From contig NC_073303.1 of assembly GCF_027595985.1 (NCBI RefSeq), positions 328,723,679 to 328,787,678 of the forward strand: 64,000 nt of DNA, given 5' to 3'. How positions within the stretch are numbered: the stretch's first letter is position 1; every line of letters begins with the position of its first letter. The position numbers were made by a program, and so were the translations under genes. The notes under the pieces are model-generated. The model was given only the letters and a program-made list of their open reading frames with translations, made no database searches and was not told the DNA's origin. Source of the stretch: Sorex araneus (lineage: Eukaryota; Chordata; Mammalia; Eulipotyphla; Soricidae). This document shows, piece by piece, positions 46,051 to 56,396 of the stretch.

Positions 46051-46669
46051 AAAAGCACAATTTTCAGAAAAAGTTTAGAAGTTTTTTGTTATATTTTCAC
46101 CCAGAGGTAAGGATGGGTCAGAACATTCAGTGCCTTAATAAGTCAATTTGAGAGGAGATTTAAAGTAAAAGACATGGACTTCTATGATGTTCTCGTTTTA
46201 GATCACTCCCCAGATCATTAAGGCTTAAGATGGGAATTTGGGTATGTGAAGAGATTGGAAAAACTGGAGCAGTGTGTATGCGTGTGGATTAACAGTTATA
46301 CAGTGCTACTTTATAACTAGTGCAACCATCACAGAGGTACCCTGCTCTGAGAAGTTATCAACATTCCATAGAATCCAGGATGCTGTAAATTCCCTTTGCT
46401 ATTGTTTTTACCTGGAAGTGGATGTACTCTTAATCATTTTACCAGGAAATTACTGGGTCATTGTGAACCTGTAAGCAACTATATGTTAATAGAGGTTCTA
46501 AGAGGTATACTTCCTGGCCTCAGGATCTATATCTTGTTAGATGAAAAAGACAGATGCAAACAGACTCATTAGGGGCAAACTAGTTAATGCAATACTCTAC
46601 AGAAGCAACTATAAAAATTATAACAAGGTGAGGTGATATTGGTGGCTTTGTAGCTGGAAAGAGGGTGAA

Positions 46670-46830
46670 GTCAGATAATCTACATTTCTTAGAACTCTTC
46701 TGTCTGTCCTTTCCATGAAGGTAGTTTGCATCTCTGCGTTGCCTACTGCAGTGCCCTTGGCATGGGGCATGATGCCTCACTTGTAGAAGATATGCATAAA
46801 TGTGAAAGCATTTGAAACTGGAGAATAAAG
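46670..46830 (+). mobile_element. Possible ancient L2 3' end
   Basis: TTCCATGAAGGTAGTTTGCA, then TTGCCTACTGCAGTGCCCTT and GGCATGGGGCATGATGCC parallel the L2 3' end order. Weak but consistent. Confidence 0.5.
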
Positions 46831-46942
46831 GGAACATGTTTTATGCATGCTACAAAACATGCGTTTGTTAACTCGTTTGTTATTTCTCTGGTAGGGTTGA
46901 CGTTTGTTGTATACTAAGCATTACAGATACGTTGATGAACAT

Positions 46943-46955
46943 GACTGTATTTTAG
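46943..46955. repeat. Target-site duplication, left, of L1 at 46956
   Basis: GACTGTATTTTAG at 46943-46955 recurs at 47669-47681. Confidence 0.93.
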
Positions 46956-47668
46956 TTTTTTTTTTAATAAATTTATTTATTTTTAATTAATGAATCACCA
47001 TGAGGGTACAGTTACAGATTTATACACATCTGTGCTTATGCTTCCCCCATACAAAGTTCGGGAACCCATCCCTTCACCAGTGCCCATACTCCACCACCAG
47101 TAAACCCAGCATCCCTCCCATCCTCCCCAATCCCATCTCCCCCCACCCCACCCTGTCACTGTGGCAGGGCATTCCCTTCTGTTCTCTCTCTCTAATTAGC
47201 TATTGTGGTTTGCAATAAAGGTGTTGAGTGGCCACTGTGCTCAGTCTCAAGCCCTCATTCAGCCCGCAACTCCCTTCTCCCACATGGCCTTCGACTACAT
47301 TATAGTTGGTGATCCCTTCTCTGAGTTGCCCTTTCCCCAGAATGTGAGGCCAGCCTCCTAGCCATGGAGTCAACCTCCTGGTACTTATTTCTACAATTCT
47401 TGGGTGTTAGTCTCCCACTCTGTTATTCTATATGTCATAGATGAGTGCAATCTTTCTATGTCTGTCTCTCTCTTTCTGACTCATTTCACTTAGCATGAAA
47501 CTTTTCATGCCGATCCACTTAAATAAAAAATTTGTGACCTCCTTTTTTCTAACAGCTGCATAGTATTCCATTGTATAGATCTACCAAAGTTTCCTCAACC
47601 AGTCATCCGTTCTAGGGCATTCGGGTTTTTTCCAGATTCTGGCTATTGTAAACAGTGCTGCGATGAAC
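46956..47668 (-). mobile_element. LINE-1 3' end (0.7 kb), reverse orientation, precise insertion
   Basis: A T-run and AATTAATGAATCACCATGAG form the tail complement. CCACCAGTAAACCCAGCATC is the C-rich 3' UTR and TTTCACTTAGCATGAAAC lies past ORF2. It ends after AACAGTGCTGCGATGAAC. Sequence is close to the 2.4 kb copy at 40.5 kb. Perfect 13 bp direct repeats flank it. Confidence 0.95.
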
Positions 47669-47681
47669 GACTGTATTTTAG
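47669..47681. repeat. Target-site duplication, right, of L1 at 46956
   Basis: Identical to 46943-46955. Confidence 0.93.
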
Positions 47682-47714
47682 GTTTTAAAGCTGTTTCTTC
47701 AGTAGCATAAACCA

Positions 47715-47965
47715 TGGTGGTAGCACTGTAGCACTGTTGTCCTGTTCATCGATTTGCTGGAGTGGGCACCAGTAATGTCTCCATTGTGATTTGTTGTTAC
47801 TGTTTTTGGCATATCGAATATGCCACGGGCAGCTTGCCAGGCTGTCCCATGTGGGTGTGTTACTCTCAGTAGCTTGCCAGGCTCTCCAAGAGGGATGGAG
47901 GAATTGAACTCAGGCCAGCTGCGTGCAAGGCAAATGCCCTACCTGCTGTGCTATGGCTCCAGTCC
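47715..47965 (-). mobile_element. SINE-A copy, reverse orientation
   Basis: TAGCACTGTTGTCCTGTTCA opens, GCATATCGAATATGCCACGG lies in the middle, and TGCTATGGCTCCAGTCC closes. B-box complement GGAATTGAACTC. Confidence 0.94.
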
Positions 47966-48088
47966 TGACCAAGGTGGTAAACAGCAGATTTATACTGGTA
48001 GGAAAATACAGAAATGAATTGGTTTGGGGAAAGTAAGTGAGAAGTTCTAAATTTAGTAATCAGCTTCACTGCTCTCTTGTATTTGCCC

Positions 48089-48090
<2 letters not shown>

Positions 48091-48123
<33 letters not shown>
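48091..48123. repeat. (GA)n microsatellite
   Basis: About 16 uninterrupted GA units, likely length-polymorphic. Confidence 0.95.
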
Positions 48124-48125
<2 letters not shown>

Positions 48126-49465
48126 AAGCAAGAAAGCTGAAAGTTTAGAAATAAATATTTAAGAAAAAAACTGCTTCTCTACCCTCATCCCCAACTTGTG
48201 ATTAATAACTCTGAACTTTCAGATATGCCCCAAATGATGTCAGAATTCCACAGAGAACAGTCTGCTCAATGTTTGGTCATAGTTTGAAGGTGTTCCCAGA
48301 TGGCTTAAATTTTTTTAAAGATAATTCAGTATACATGAATAATCTTATCTTTGAAATTATCAAAAAGTCTCTCCAGGGCTACCATCACCTTCAATTATCT
48401 TTTCATCTAGTATGTGTGACTTTAAATTTATATTAAAACCTTTTGGTGAGTGTAAACTGGAAAGACTTTTTAGTCATCAGTAACTGAAAGATGAACTCTT
48501 AACAGTTGTTAGGATGTTGTTAATCTTTTCAGCTTTTTGTATAATAGAATGAGATATTTGGGGTCCTAAAATATGGCTTACTGGCATGTTGTCAACTTAC
48601 AGGCATGTTTTCATATCTGAATATAATTAGAAATGAAGGGAAAAAAGATTGCCAGGCACTTCTCTGATAAGCAAGGATCCTAGTGCCTCCTTTCAGAGAT
48701 TTTCACTGACCTCAGCCAGTCCTAAACATTTGACTTTTTGTTTTCTTTCCCAGGCATGAGTTAGATCCTCTCTGCCCCTTCCCTCTGACGCATCCTATGG
48801 TTCCATGAAACCAGAGGTTTGTCACCACTGCCAGGACATGTATACATGTTCTCCTGGGGTATTTTTTAAAGAAGTTTGTGAACCGAGAAAAAAATTAAAC
48901 AGTTTGTTGGTTTTTTATGAATAGCTTCTTATTAGAAGAGAGTTGAGTTTTCTCAGTGGCAGGCAGAGATATGAAATAACATAATCTACTATAGTTTTCT
49001 ATCAAAGTAGAACAATGAAACATTCTGTTGATAAACATGAGACTGAAACTTCGATTATTTAAGAGGTGAAATTGAGTTAGTTTTTGTAAAAGGTAGGAAA
49101 ATGGTTGTTGAAACTTGATTTGAAATGCCTCGCACTTAGTAGGCAAACAGATTAAAAAATATCATTTCCATGTTTGTTAAGTGAATTGTATAATTGTGTA
49201 TTAGTTCTCACCTTAATATTAATGCAAATGTTCTGCCAGTGAACACTATAATTTCCATTATTCATTTTATGAAGAGCTACATAAAGTACTCCATAAACCT
49301 CTAAGAGGACATATTTTTTGATTAATCCATTTTCCACATGAGGAAGCAAATACCAATGGAAGCGAATACTTATTGGCTTTGGAAGAGTTGGTGGTTAGCA
49401 TTTAATGATAGCAAAAGAGCAGTTTCATAATTTTAGAATTTGAGCTATAAAATATACTCTGTCCT
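48124..49465. other. AT-rich intervening sequence, no gene seen
   Basis: No repeat or exon was recognised. Confidence 0.5.
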
Positions 49466-49508
49466 AGTAGTATATAAAAGATCATACAAGTAGTATATAA
49501 AAGATCAT
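49466..49508. repeat. 23 bp tandem duplication
   Basis: AGTAGTATATAAAAGATCAT occurs at 49466 and again at 49489, period 23. Confidence 0.9.
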
Positions 49509-49560
49509 TGTTTTGTGAGTTAAATATAAATCAAAATAAATTTCAAAAGATGCATTTTGT

Positions 49561-49750
49561 GGGATCTGGAGATAGTATAACAGGTAAGGCTATACTATCT
49601 TCCATAGTATAACAGGTAAGGCTATACTATCTTCCATGCTGAGTTTGATTCCTGACACCCCATATAGCCCCCCAGGACAGCCAGAAGTGATTCTTGTGCT
49701 CAGAGCTAGCGGAACCCCTGAGCATTATCAGATGAGACCCCAAAGCAAAC
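49561..49750 (+). mobile_element. SINE-B copy with a 32 bp internal tandem duplication
   Basis: The unit from ATAGTATAACAGGTAAGGCT to CTATCTTCC occurs at 49572-49603 and 49604-49635, within the promoter-bearing head. The body (CCCCATATAGCCCCCCAGGA, CCCTGAGCATTATCAGATGA) follows. Confidence 0.88.
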
Positions 49751-50159
49751 ATAAACAAAACAAAAACCAAGATTTATTTTGTGGATAACAGTTCAATTAT
49801 CATGACATTCAGTAAGATTAGGGCCTATTCTAGAAACAATTAAATTATGTAATTTATATGTATAATTTAAGTTTGTGGATGCAGTTCATTTATTGTCTCA
49901 TTTACCCAGCCACCCACACATATAATTGGTTTTAAATGACTTGTGGACTATATAGTATGTTTAAAGCTTGCTTTCTGTTAGTATGAATGCTCATGTACAT
50001 TCATGTACTCAATAAAGATTTTATTACCATTCGTTGTGATCTAATTTTATATAGAAAAATACTGTCATGTTTAAGGTAAAATGATATTGAAATAGTCGTA
50101 CTTAAAATATAGCTAGTGATGCTGGTATTAGTATTTTTATTTATATGGTCCAGAGTATT

Positions 50160-50660
50160 TTGATACTTGGACAGTATGAAGTTGGTGGGCCCCCAGGAGG
50201 ATTGGAGTGGAGAGAGAGAGATGGCCACTTTCTTCTGATCAATGTCTGCCAGCCTGGCACTGGCTGGGAAGGCTAGAGCAATAGTCTGCAGTGAGCCCCT
50301 GCTCATCATGGGTCCCAGGTGCTACCAACCCCAATAGGGGACCATCAAGCCTTACCTGATTCTACTTCTCCTTTTCAGCATGGGACCTAATCCCCCCTCC
50401 CCCTGCCCAGTTTCTCAGCAGGGCATAGACTCAGGCTGGAGCGAGGAATTGCTCTTTGCAGGAAAGGAAACCCAATCCTAGGCCTTATCCAGGCCTTCTG
50501 GGCCCTTGTTATTCTCACAGAAAAAAATTTCAGGAATACAGGAGCGGCGAAGTAAAAGCAGGTTTGATTTGGAGGCTTTTTGAGGAAAGGGAGGAAGGGA
50601 GAGAAAGGGAGAGAGAGCAGCGCACTCAAGAGAGAAGTTGGGCTTCTCCAGAGACACAGA
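50160..50660. other. Unclassified GC- and purine-richer segment, possible old LTR
   Basis: It contains CCCCCCTCCCCCTGCCCAG, then AAAAGCAGGTTTGATTTGGA and a GGGAGAAAGGGAGAGAGAG tract. Composition contrasts with its AT-rich flanks. The order is reminiscent of LTR-type repeats, but I cannot assign a family. Confidence 0.3.
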
Positions 50661-51190
50661 TTTGATGATGCTGTGAATCATTTTATATGTTGTAAATATG
50701 GCACTAGGTCACTAATTTTGATGACTCTCTAAATTGTCATTGTGTGAATGCAACATCTGTATGTATTATATATGTACAGTATAATATAAACCCATATTTA
50801 TACTTTTGAAATATCATTTATAATATGAACCCGTATTTATACTTTTCAAATATAATTTAAACCCTGTCATTTTAAGCTAGATTTACATTTTCTTTTCTAA
50901 TATTAAAAACCTGGTCAGTGAACATTACTTCTACATTCATATATGAACCAAGTGCCTTCTTGAGATAGATATCATAATCATTGTAATCATGGAAATAAGC
51001 ATATCTCCAGTTTTCTATTGTTTGGCTTTGCCAAACCTTTTCTGATGACTCACAAATCTCATCATTCTCGCTTAACATTCATCAGCAGTGTAAGAGAACC
51101 ATTTTCTTTATACCTTACGAACATTCTATTCAAATTTTTTGAAAATGGGCTTATAGGACAATGATTTTGGTTCTCAAAAAGATATGTCTA

Positions 51191-51350
51191 GGGTTTGGAG
51201 CGATAGTGTAGCTGGTAGGGTGCTTGCCCTCCACAGTAGACCTAGCTTCAATTCCCAGCACCACTAACGTTCCCTGAGCCCCACCAGTATGATCCCTGAG
51301 TGCAAAGCCAGTAGTGATCCTTGAGCACCACCAGGGTAGCCCCAAAGATA
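51191..51350 (+). mobile_element. SINE-B copy
   Basis: GGGTTTGGAGCGATAGTGTA, GGTAGGGTGCTTGCCCTCCA and TGATCCCTGAGTGCAAAGCC follow the family order, and GGGTAGCCCCAAAGATA ends it. Confidence 0.88.
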
Positions 51351-51544
51351 TTTTAAAGTAAGAAATATGTGTGTGTCCTAGACTCAGAACCCATCAATAT
51401 CACTTAATATGGTTAAAGAATGAACATGACTTCCATGCAAATATGTAACTGAAAGTAATAATTTTAAGAATACTTTATCCTTAATTATATTTTGGGGTCT
51501 GAATGGATGAAGGAATTATTTATTTTATTTTTTCTATGAGTTTC

Positions 51545-51693
51545 TTAGGCCCAGCAGTACTTGGGCTTATTTCCCATTCAGTGTTCAGAGCACAGTGACT
51601 TTCAGGGAACCCCTAGATGATACTGGGGATCAAACCCCATAGGCTGTATGCAAGAGCCTTCCCCACTGTACTACTTCAGTGGTCCACAAGAGG
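51545..51693 (-). mobile_element. SINE-B copy, reverse orientation, old
   Basis: ACTGGGGATCAAACCCCATA (B-box complement) and GTACTACTTCAGTGGTCC (head complement) identify it. The rest is diverged. Confidence 0.72.
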
Positions 51694-52045
51694 GAGTTTT
51701 AAGGTAGAAAACCTCTCAGATACAGTGGAAATTTTCAGATACATAACTTGGAAGAGAAAATAAAGTGAAGACAGGGCACAGATACGTGGCCACAAACCAA
51801 GGTATGCTGATAGGCACTAGGAGATGAAAGAGAAAAATAATACATTCTTCCCTATAGCCTCTGGAGAGTGTATAATGCTTCTGACAATTTTATTTCAGAT
51901 AGTCTTCATAACTGTGAGAGGATAAATTTGTATTGTTTATAAGTCATTATATTTATGTAACCTGCTACAGCATTCCCAGGAAATTAATACAGTTCTATGC
52001 CAAATTAACTATTTATGAAAAGATAGTATACCTTGAGGGGAAATT

Positions 52046-52170
52046 TGGGGGCAGAGAGATAGCACAAGAGGTGAGACACTTGCATATAGCTGTGTTGCCT
52101 GTGAAACTAGTTTGAATTCCTGGCACCCCAGAGCTTCAGTGGACACCCAGAGCACCACCATAATTCAAAG
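52046..52170 (+). mobile_element. SINE-B copy, short
   Basis: GGGGGCAGAGAGATAGCACA head, degraded B box (GTTTGAATTCC) and GACACCCAGAGCACCACC are present. The body is shortened. Confidence 0.8.
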
Positions 52171-52329
52171 AATTATAAATCTATTATATGTTAACTTAAA
52201 AAAACATTATATTTTATAGATAAAGATATACTGATAAAGTATATTGATTGTTTACTAAATTTCTAAGGATATTTGTGTCTGGTTTAAAAGACAAAGAGCT
52301 GTATTTTCATATGCATATACAGAAACATA

Positions 52330-52367
52330 TGTATGTATATATATACATATATATATATTTTTTTTTT
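52330..52367. repeat. Alternating TA/TG tract followed by T-run
   Basis: TATGTATGTATATATATACA continues into TATATATATA and then ten Ts. Confidence 0.9.
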
Positions 52368-53029
52368 CTGTGCTCAGTGGATTGCCATGTCACATCATGG
52401 AACCTCTGGAGAATTTCATAGTAAACTCATTAGAGACAGAGCAAAAGAGTGAAAATGGCTTTCAGTGCCATTATGAAAAAAGCTTTGATCTTGCAGCCCC
52501 CAGAACAGAATGAGCATCAACCTTTCTCAGTGGGAACAGGGCTGCTACAATTACAATAGCTGAAGCAGTATCTCAGACTTCACTTATCATGCAAATAAAT
52601 ATATTGCAAATTCAGTTTTAGTTTCTTTATAGCTGCATTTTTGAGACCTTAAGAAGGAGTAAAATATAAAGTCAAAAGTGGATCTAGGAAGTGACTTAAA
52701 TCATTTTGAACCCAAAGAATGTCTGACTCTAAAAGCCTGAGTTTTGCATTCCATGTCATTCTGTTTCTGATGGAAAAAATGCAAATCCATGTGTACTCAC
52801 AGTATCTACTCAACATCTGTATTCATCTTCAAAAAACTAATAATAGCATCTTTTACCTCTAAAGCTGTAAATAAGTATTTAGAAGTGTTACTTATAGGAA
52901 GGTAAATAATTACCGTTGGATGTATATAATTAGATCTATACATATTTATATATAGAAGTAGTTTGTAAATTTCTTCTACTGTTTCAGTAATTTACTAAGC
53001 ATATTTAATATTTTAAAAGTTCACATTGT

Positions 53030-53174
53030 GGAGCTGGATAGAGAGTACAGTGGGTAGGATGCTCGCTTTGCATGCATTTACCTATTGATTCCCAGTAAGC
53101 CGTGATGGTACCCCAAGCTCCTCTGGAAGGGATCTCTGAGCAAAGAGCCCAGAGGTAAGTCCTAAGAACAAACA
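53030..53174 (+). mobile_element. SINE-B copy, old
   Basis: GGAGCTGGATAGAGAGTACA, GGTAGGATGCTCGCTTTGCA and GATCTCTGAGCAAAGAGCCC are in family order, with an AACAAACAAAACAAAG tail. Confidence 0.82.
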
Positions 53175-53829
53175 AAACAAAGTTTGCATTGCATATATTT
53201 TTAAATGTCCTTTAATTATATTCTTACTGAATCTATAAAATGACAGGTGTATGTGTATATGCCACCAGTAATACATGATCTTTTTATTTCTCATAAATGA
53301 AAGGAATTTACAATATAACTATTAATAAAATATGCCTACTCAGTTTTCCCTTCAAATGTAGTAAAATTCTAAATAGCGGGATGTTAGCATTCTGACCTTA
53401 GTATAACTCATCTCTGGAATTTGAAATTATAAGTTATCCACGAAGGACACATTACCAAGACACCTGATGATAAATACTTGCAGGCTAGTATTAGTCTTTG
53501 TTCTTTCTTAAAGGCCACTGCATCTTTATATAATTTCATGATGTATTAATATGTCACCATGCATTTAAGTCTTGGAGAATAAAATATATTCTAGCCAGGA
53601 TATTTGCCAAGATATTTGTGCCAGAATTGAAATATTGTTATGTGTTTATTGAACAGCATAAACATAATGATAGGGTTAGCTTTTTTTTCTTTATTATGAA
53701 GTCTCAATAGGTTAAAAGGAAGGGAGAATCAGAAAGAGAACTGGCTACTTTTAAGCTAAACAAAATCAGTTTTCAGGCTTTAACCTATAAAGTTCACAAT
53801 ATTAATGCTCATGAGACTTCCTATATTAT

Positions 53830-54045
53830 TCCCCTTTATTGAACTCTTACTATATTTTATCACATTACATTTATCCCCAACATTGTTTATTCTTTACTTT
53901 TAACCTCTAAGGTAGGTGGTATTTCCATTTGACATGTGAAAAATCTAATGCTCAGAGAGATACACAGTACAAAACACAAGGTTAGTGTCAGAGTTTATAT
54001 TTGGGTCTCTATCAGCTAGAGTGCAAAATCAATACATGTAATTTA
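53830..54045 (-). mobile_element. Ancient MIR, reverse orientation
   Basis: GAACTCTTACTATATTTTAT, then TCTAAGGTAGGTGGTATTTC, GACATGTGAAAAATCTAATG, CTCAGAGAGATACACAGTAC and ACACAAGGTTAGTGTCAGAG follow the known MIR complement order. Confidence 0.75.
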
Positions 54046-54337
54046 TATTCCGTCAAACTTACTTTCAGGACAGAGAAAAGCTGAAACAAATTTAAAATGA
54101 AAATTTAGTATCTGTTTTTAGGAACTTAAGTATGTAATCTTTTATTAAAAAGCAATGCAGTATGCAGAAATATGTTTTAATGAACTATAGATCAGTAACC
54201 TAATTTATTGATGGAAGTTTTCTTATTTAAAAAATTTAAGTTTTGGAATGCTATATGCAAGTAATTAAATCCAATACTACAAGCACTCATTATTAGCTTA
54301 TATTTTATAAAACACTTTGTCATATTTTCATATATTA

Positions 54338-54555
54338 TCACTATCACTATCATCCCATTGATCCTCAATTTGTTCGAGCAGGCCCAGTAATGTCTCCATT
54401 TGTCCTAGCCCTGAGATTTTAGCAGCCTCTCTTTACTTGTCCTTTCCAATGGTGCCGAATTAGAGGCTCTTTCACGGCCAGAAGAATGAGACCCATTATT
54501 ATTACTGTATTTGGCATATGAATATGCCATGGCCATGGGGAGCTTGCCAGGCTTG
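54338..54555 (-). mobile_element. SINE-C 3' half, reverse orientation: left arm and spacer of a foldback
   Basis: TCACTATCACTATCATCCCA, CTAGCCCTGAGATTTTAGCA, GGCTCTTTCACGGCCAGAAG and TATTTGGCATATGAATATGC are the complement of a SINE-C tail and insert. The outer ~100 bases pair with 54556-54598 plus 54823-54890. Confidence 0.9.
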
Positions 54556-54598
54556 TTGGGAAGGATGAGTAGAGAGAGACTTCTAAAATCTCAGGGCT
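54556..54598 (+). mobile_element. Forward SINE-C tail, first part (foldback right arm)
   Basis: TTGGGAAGGATGAGTAGAGA through AAAATCTCAGGGCT is forward SINE-C. It resumes at 54823 after the L1 insertion. Confidence 0.88.
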
Positions 54599-54663
54599 CG
54601 GGGGGCTAAAGGTGGGGAGGGCTAGGGCTGTGGGGGGTTAGGGGTGTGGGGGTGTGGGGTGGA
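54599..54663 (+). repeat. G-run array with quadruplex potential
   Basis: At least eight runs of three or more G in 65 bases (for example GGGGAGGGCTAGGG and GGGGTGTGGGGGTGTGGGG). It belongs to the L1 3' UTR. Confidence 0.85.
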
Positions 54664-54808
54664 GCTATACTGGGATTCTTGGTGGTGGAATATGTGCACT
54701 GGTGAAGGGATGGGTATTCAAACATTGTATAACTGAGATTTAAACCTGAAAACTTTGTAACTTTCCACATGGTGACTCAATAAAAAATTTAAAAATAAAT
54801 AAATAAAT
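54599..54808 (+). mobile_element. Short 5'-truncated LINE-1 inserted in the foldback
   Basis: GGTGAAGGGATGGGTATTCA, ACTTTGTAACTTTCCACATG and GTGACTCAATAAAAAATTT are the sense strand of the L1 3' UTR, ending in an AAATAAATAAATAAA tail. AAAATCTCAGGGCT at 54585-54598 and again at 54809-54822 is a perfect 14 bp target-site duplication. The 5' part is a G-run array. Confidence 0.95.
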
Positions 54809-54822
54809 AAAATCTCAGGGCT

Positions 54823-54872
54823 AGGATGAATGGAGATGTTATTGAGACTACTTGAGAAATTCGATGATCAAC

Positions 54873-54918
<46 letters not shown>
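54823..54918 (+). mobile_element. Forward SINE-C tail, second part, with (GAT)n
   Basis: AGGATGAATGGAGATGTTAT and GAGAAATTCGATGATCAACA complete the tail. The normal ACAGGATGACAGTG end has expanded into about 14 GAT units (54875-54918). Confidence 0.9.
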
Positions 54919-55346
54919 CGACTGTTTTTGGCATATCGAATATACCACGGGTAGCTTGCCAGGCTCTGTATGAGATTCTGCATTACTCTCTTCTGGGAGC
55001 TTGGCTTTATAGTCTCTTGATGTAGGCCGTTCATGGAATTACATGGCTGGGGAAGTTTGTGGGTATGACTGCCTAACTACTGGAAAAAGGGGGATCTGGG
55101 TATCAGAGGCCCAGTCCCAATTCGAGCAGGCTTGGAGATCTCATCCCTGGGTCCCGCACACCTGGGTTCCTCTGCCAGTTCCTGCACGCGTGAGGCTTGT
55201 CTGAGCATGTGGAGGGTGGCCTTGAGCATGGCTGTGGCTGGGTTCCGGAGGTCTTTGACTGCTAAGTCTCTGCTCAGGGCAGGGAGGGAAAGTCAACCTA
55301 CCCCCTTCAAGGGACCCCGGTGAAGACAGCCAGGCATGGGGGCAAG
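54919..55346 (-). mobile_element. SINE middle plus D body, reverse orientation (composite D-C element)
   Basis: CTGTTTTTGGCATATCGAAT and CACGGGTAGCTTGCCAGGCT are SINE complement. CTTCTGGGAGCTTGGCTTTA is the bridge complement, and 55040-55346 is the complement of the D body at 21.79-22.08 kb. The join order (D, bridge, SINE right half) on the minus strand is the same as at 22.1 kb. Confidence 0.88.
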
Positions 55347-55410
55347 ACATATGTATGGATAAGGGGGCAAGATACATGTATGAATAGAGTACTATAAAAT
55401 TTGAATTTAA

Positions 55411-55426
55411 AATTATGACTCAATTC
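55411..55426. repeat. Target-site duplication, left, of young SINE-B
   Basis: AATTATGACTCAATTC is identical at 55411-55426 and 55628-55643. Confidence 0.96.
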
Positions 55427-55627
55427 GGGGGCCAGAGAGATAGCACAGCGGGTAGGGCGTTTGCCTTGCACGCGGCCGACCCGGGTTCTATCCCCGGCAT
55501 CCCATACGGTCCCCCAAGCACCGCCAGGAGTAATTCCTGAGTGCAAAGCCAGGAGTAACCCCTGACCATCGTTGGGTGTGACCCAAAAAGAAAAAAAAAT
55601 TAAAATTAAAATAAAAAATAAAAATAA
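55427..55627 (+). mobile_element. Young SINE-B copy with perfect target-site duplication
   Basis: GGGGGCCAGAGAGATAGCAC opens. The A box TAGCACAGCGG is intact, but the B box GGGTTCTATCC carries a G-to-T-type change at the conserved CG. The body ends GGGTGTGACCCAAAAA and runs into an A-rich tail of about 45 bases with TTAAAATTAAAAT variation. The right duplication starts at 55628. Confidence 0.98.
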
Positions 55628-55628
55628 A

Positions 55629-56070
55629 ATTATGACTCAATTCATTAAGCATTAATTGGAAATAGTTTAAATTATGGATTACATCTTCATAGTTTTCTTC
55701 ACGTTTGTTCCAGCCAGTTCGATAATAACAAGTGTCTGGGCTGGTTTCTAAGGTTTATAGACAGTGTAAGACATAGTGCTGATTTAAAATCTCTTTGAAA
55801 GTTTTTCATTGAATATAGATTGTTCCTCTGAAATCAGCAGCTATTATGTAAAGATAGTATCCTTGGTCATAACCAAGAAGAGGAGTGGGGAATAATAAAT
55901 TGATCCAATATTCTATGCACAGTGCTTTTTTAATGATACAGGAAATCCTGTAAAATGAGCATATCTTTCTTCATAGCTGAAAACTTTAGAATATGAGGAG
56001 AAGCAGTGTGTATAAATTGACCCTATTAATAATTAATAAATTTAGAATTGATATATTATAATCACTTTAT
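55629..56070. other. AT-rich spacer between two inverted young SINE-B copies
   Basis: No repeat or exon was seen, apart from the right target-site duplication at its start. Confidence 0.5.
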
Positions 56071-56322
56071 CACTGTATCACTGTCATCCCATTGTTCATT
56101 GATTTACTCGAGCAGGCACCAGTAACATCTCTATTCCTCCCAGCCCTGAGATTTTAGCAACCTCTCCTTACTCGTCTTCCCAACGATTGGAGGCTCTTTT
56201 AGGGTCAGGGGAATGAGACCTATTGTTACTGTTTTTGGCATATCGAAGATGCCATGAGTAGCTTGCCAGGCTCTGCTTGTGCGGGCGGGATACTCTTGGT
56301 TGCTTGCTGGGCTCTCCGAGAG
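56071..56322 (-). mobile_element. SINE-C copy, reverse orientation
   Basis: TCACTGTCATCCCATTGTTC opens. CCCTGAGATTTTAGCAACCT and GGCTCTTTTAGGGTCAGGGG are the C insert complement, then GCATATCGAAGATGCCATGA and GGCTCTCCGAGAG. It ends before the tRNA-like head. Confidence 0.93.
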
Positions 56323-56325
56323 ATA

Positions 56326-56380
56326 TGTATGTGTATATATATATAAATATATAATGTATACATATATTATACAAATTATA
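56326..56380. repeat. AT-rich low-complexity tract
   Basis: TATGTGTATATATATATAAA with further TATA runs. Confidence 0.85.
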
Positions 56381-56396
56381 TATCCCATGTTCATTT

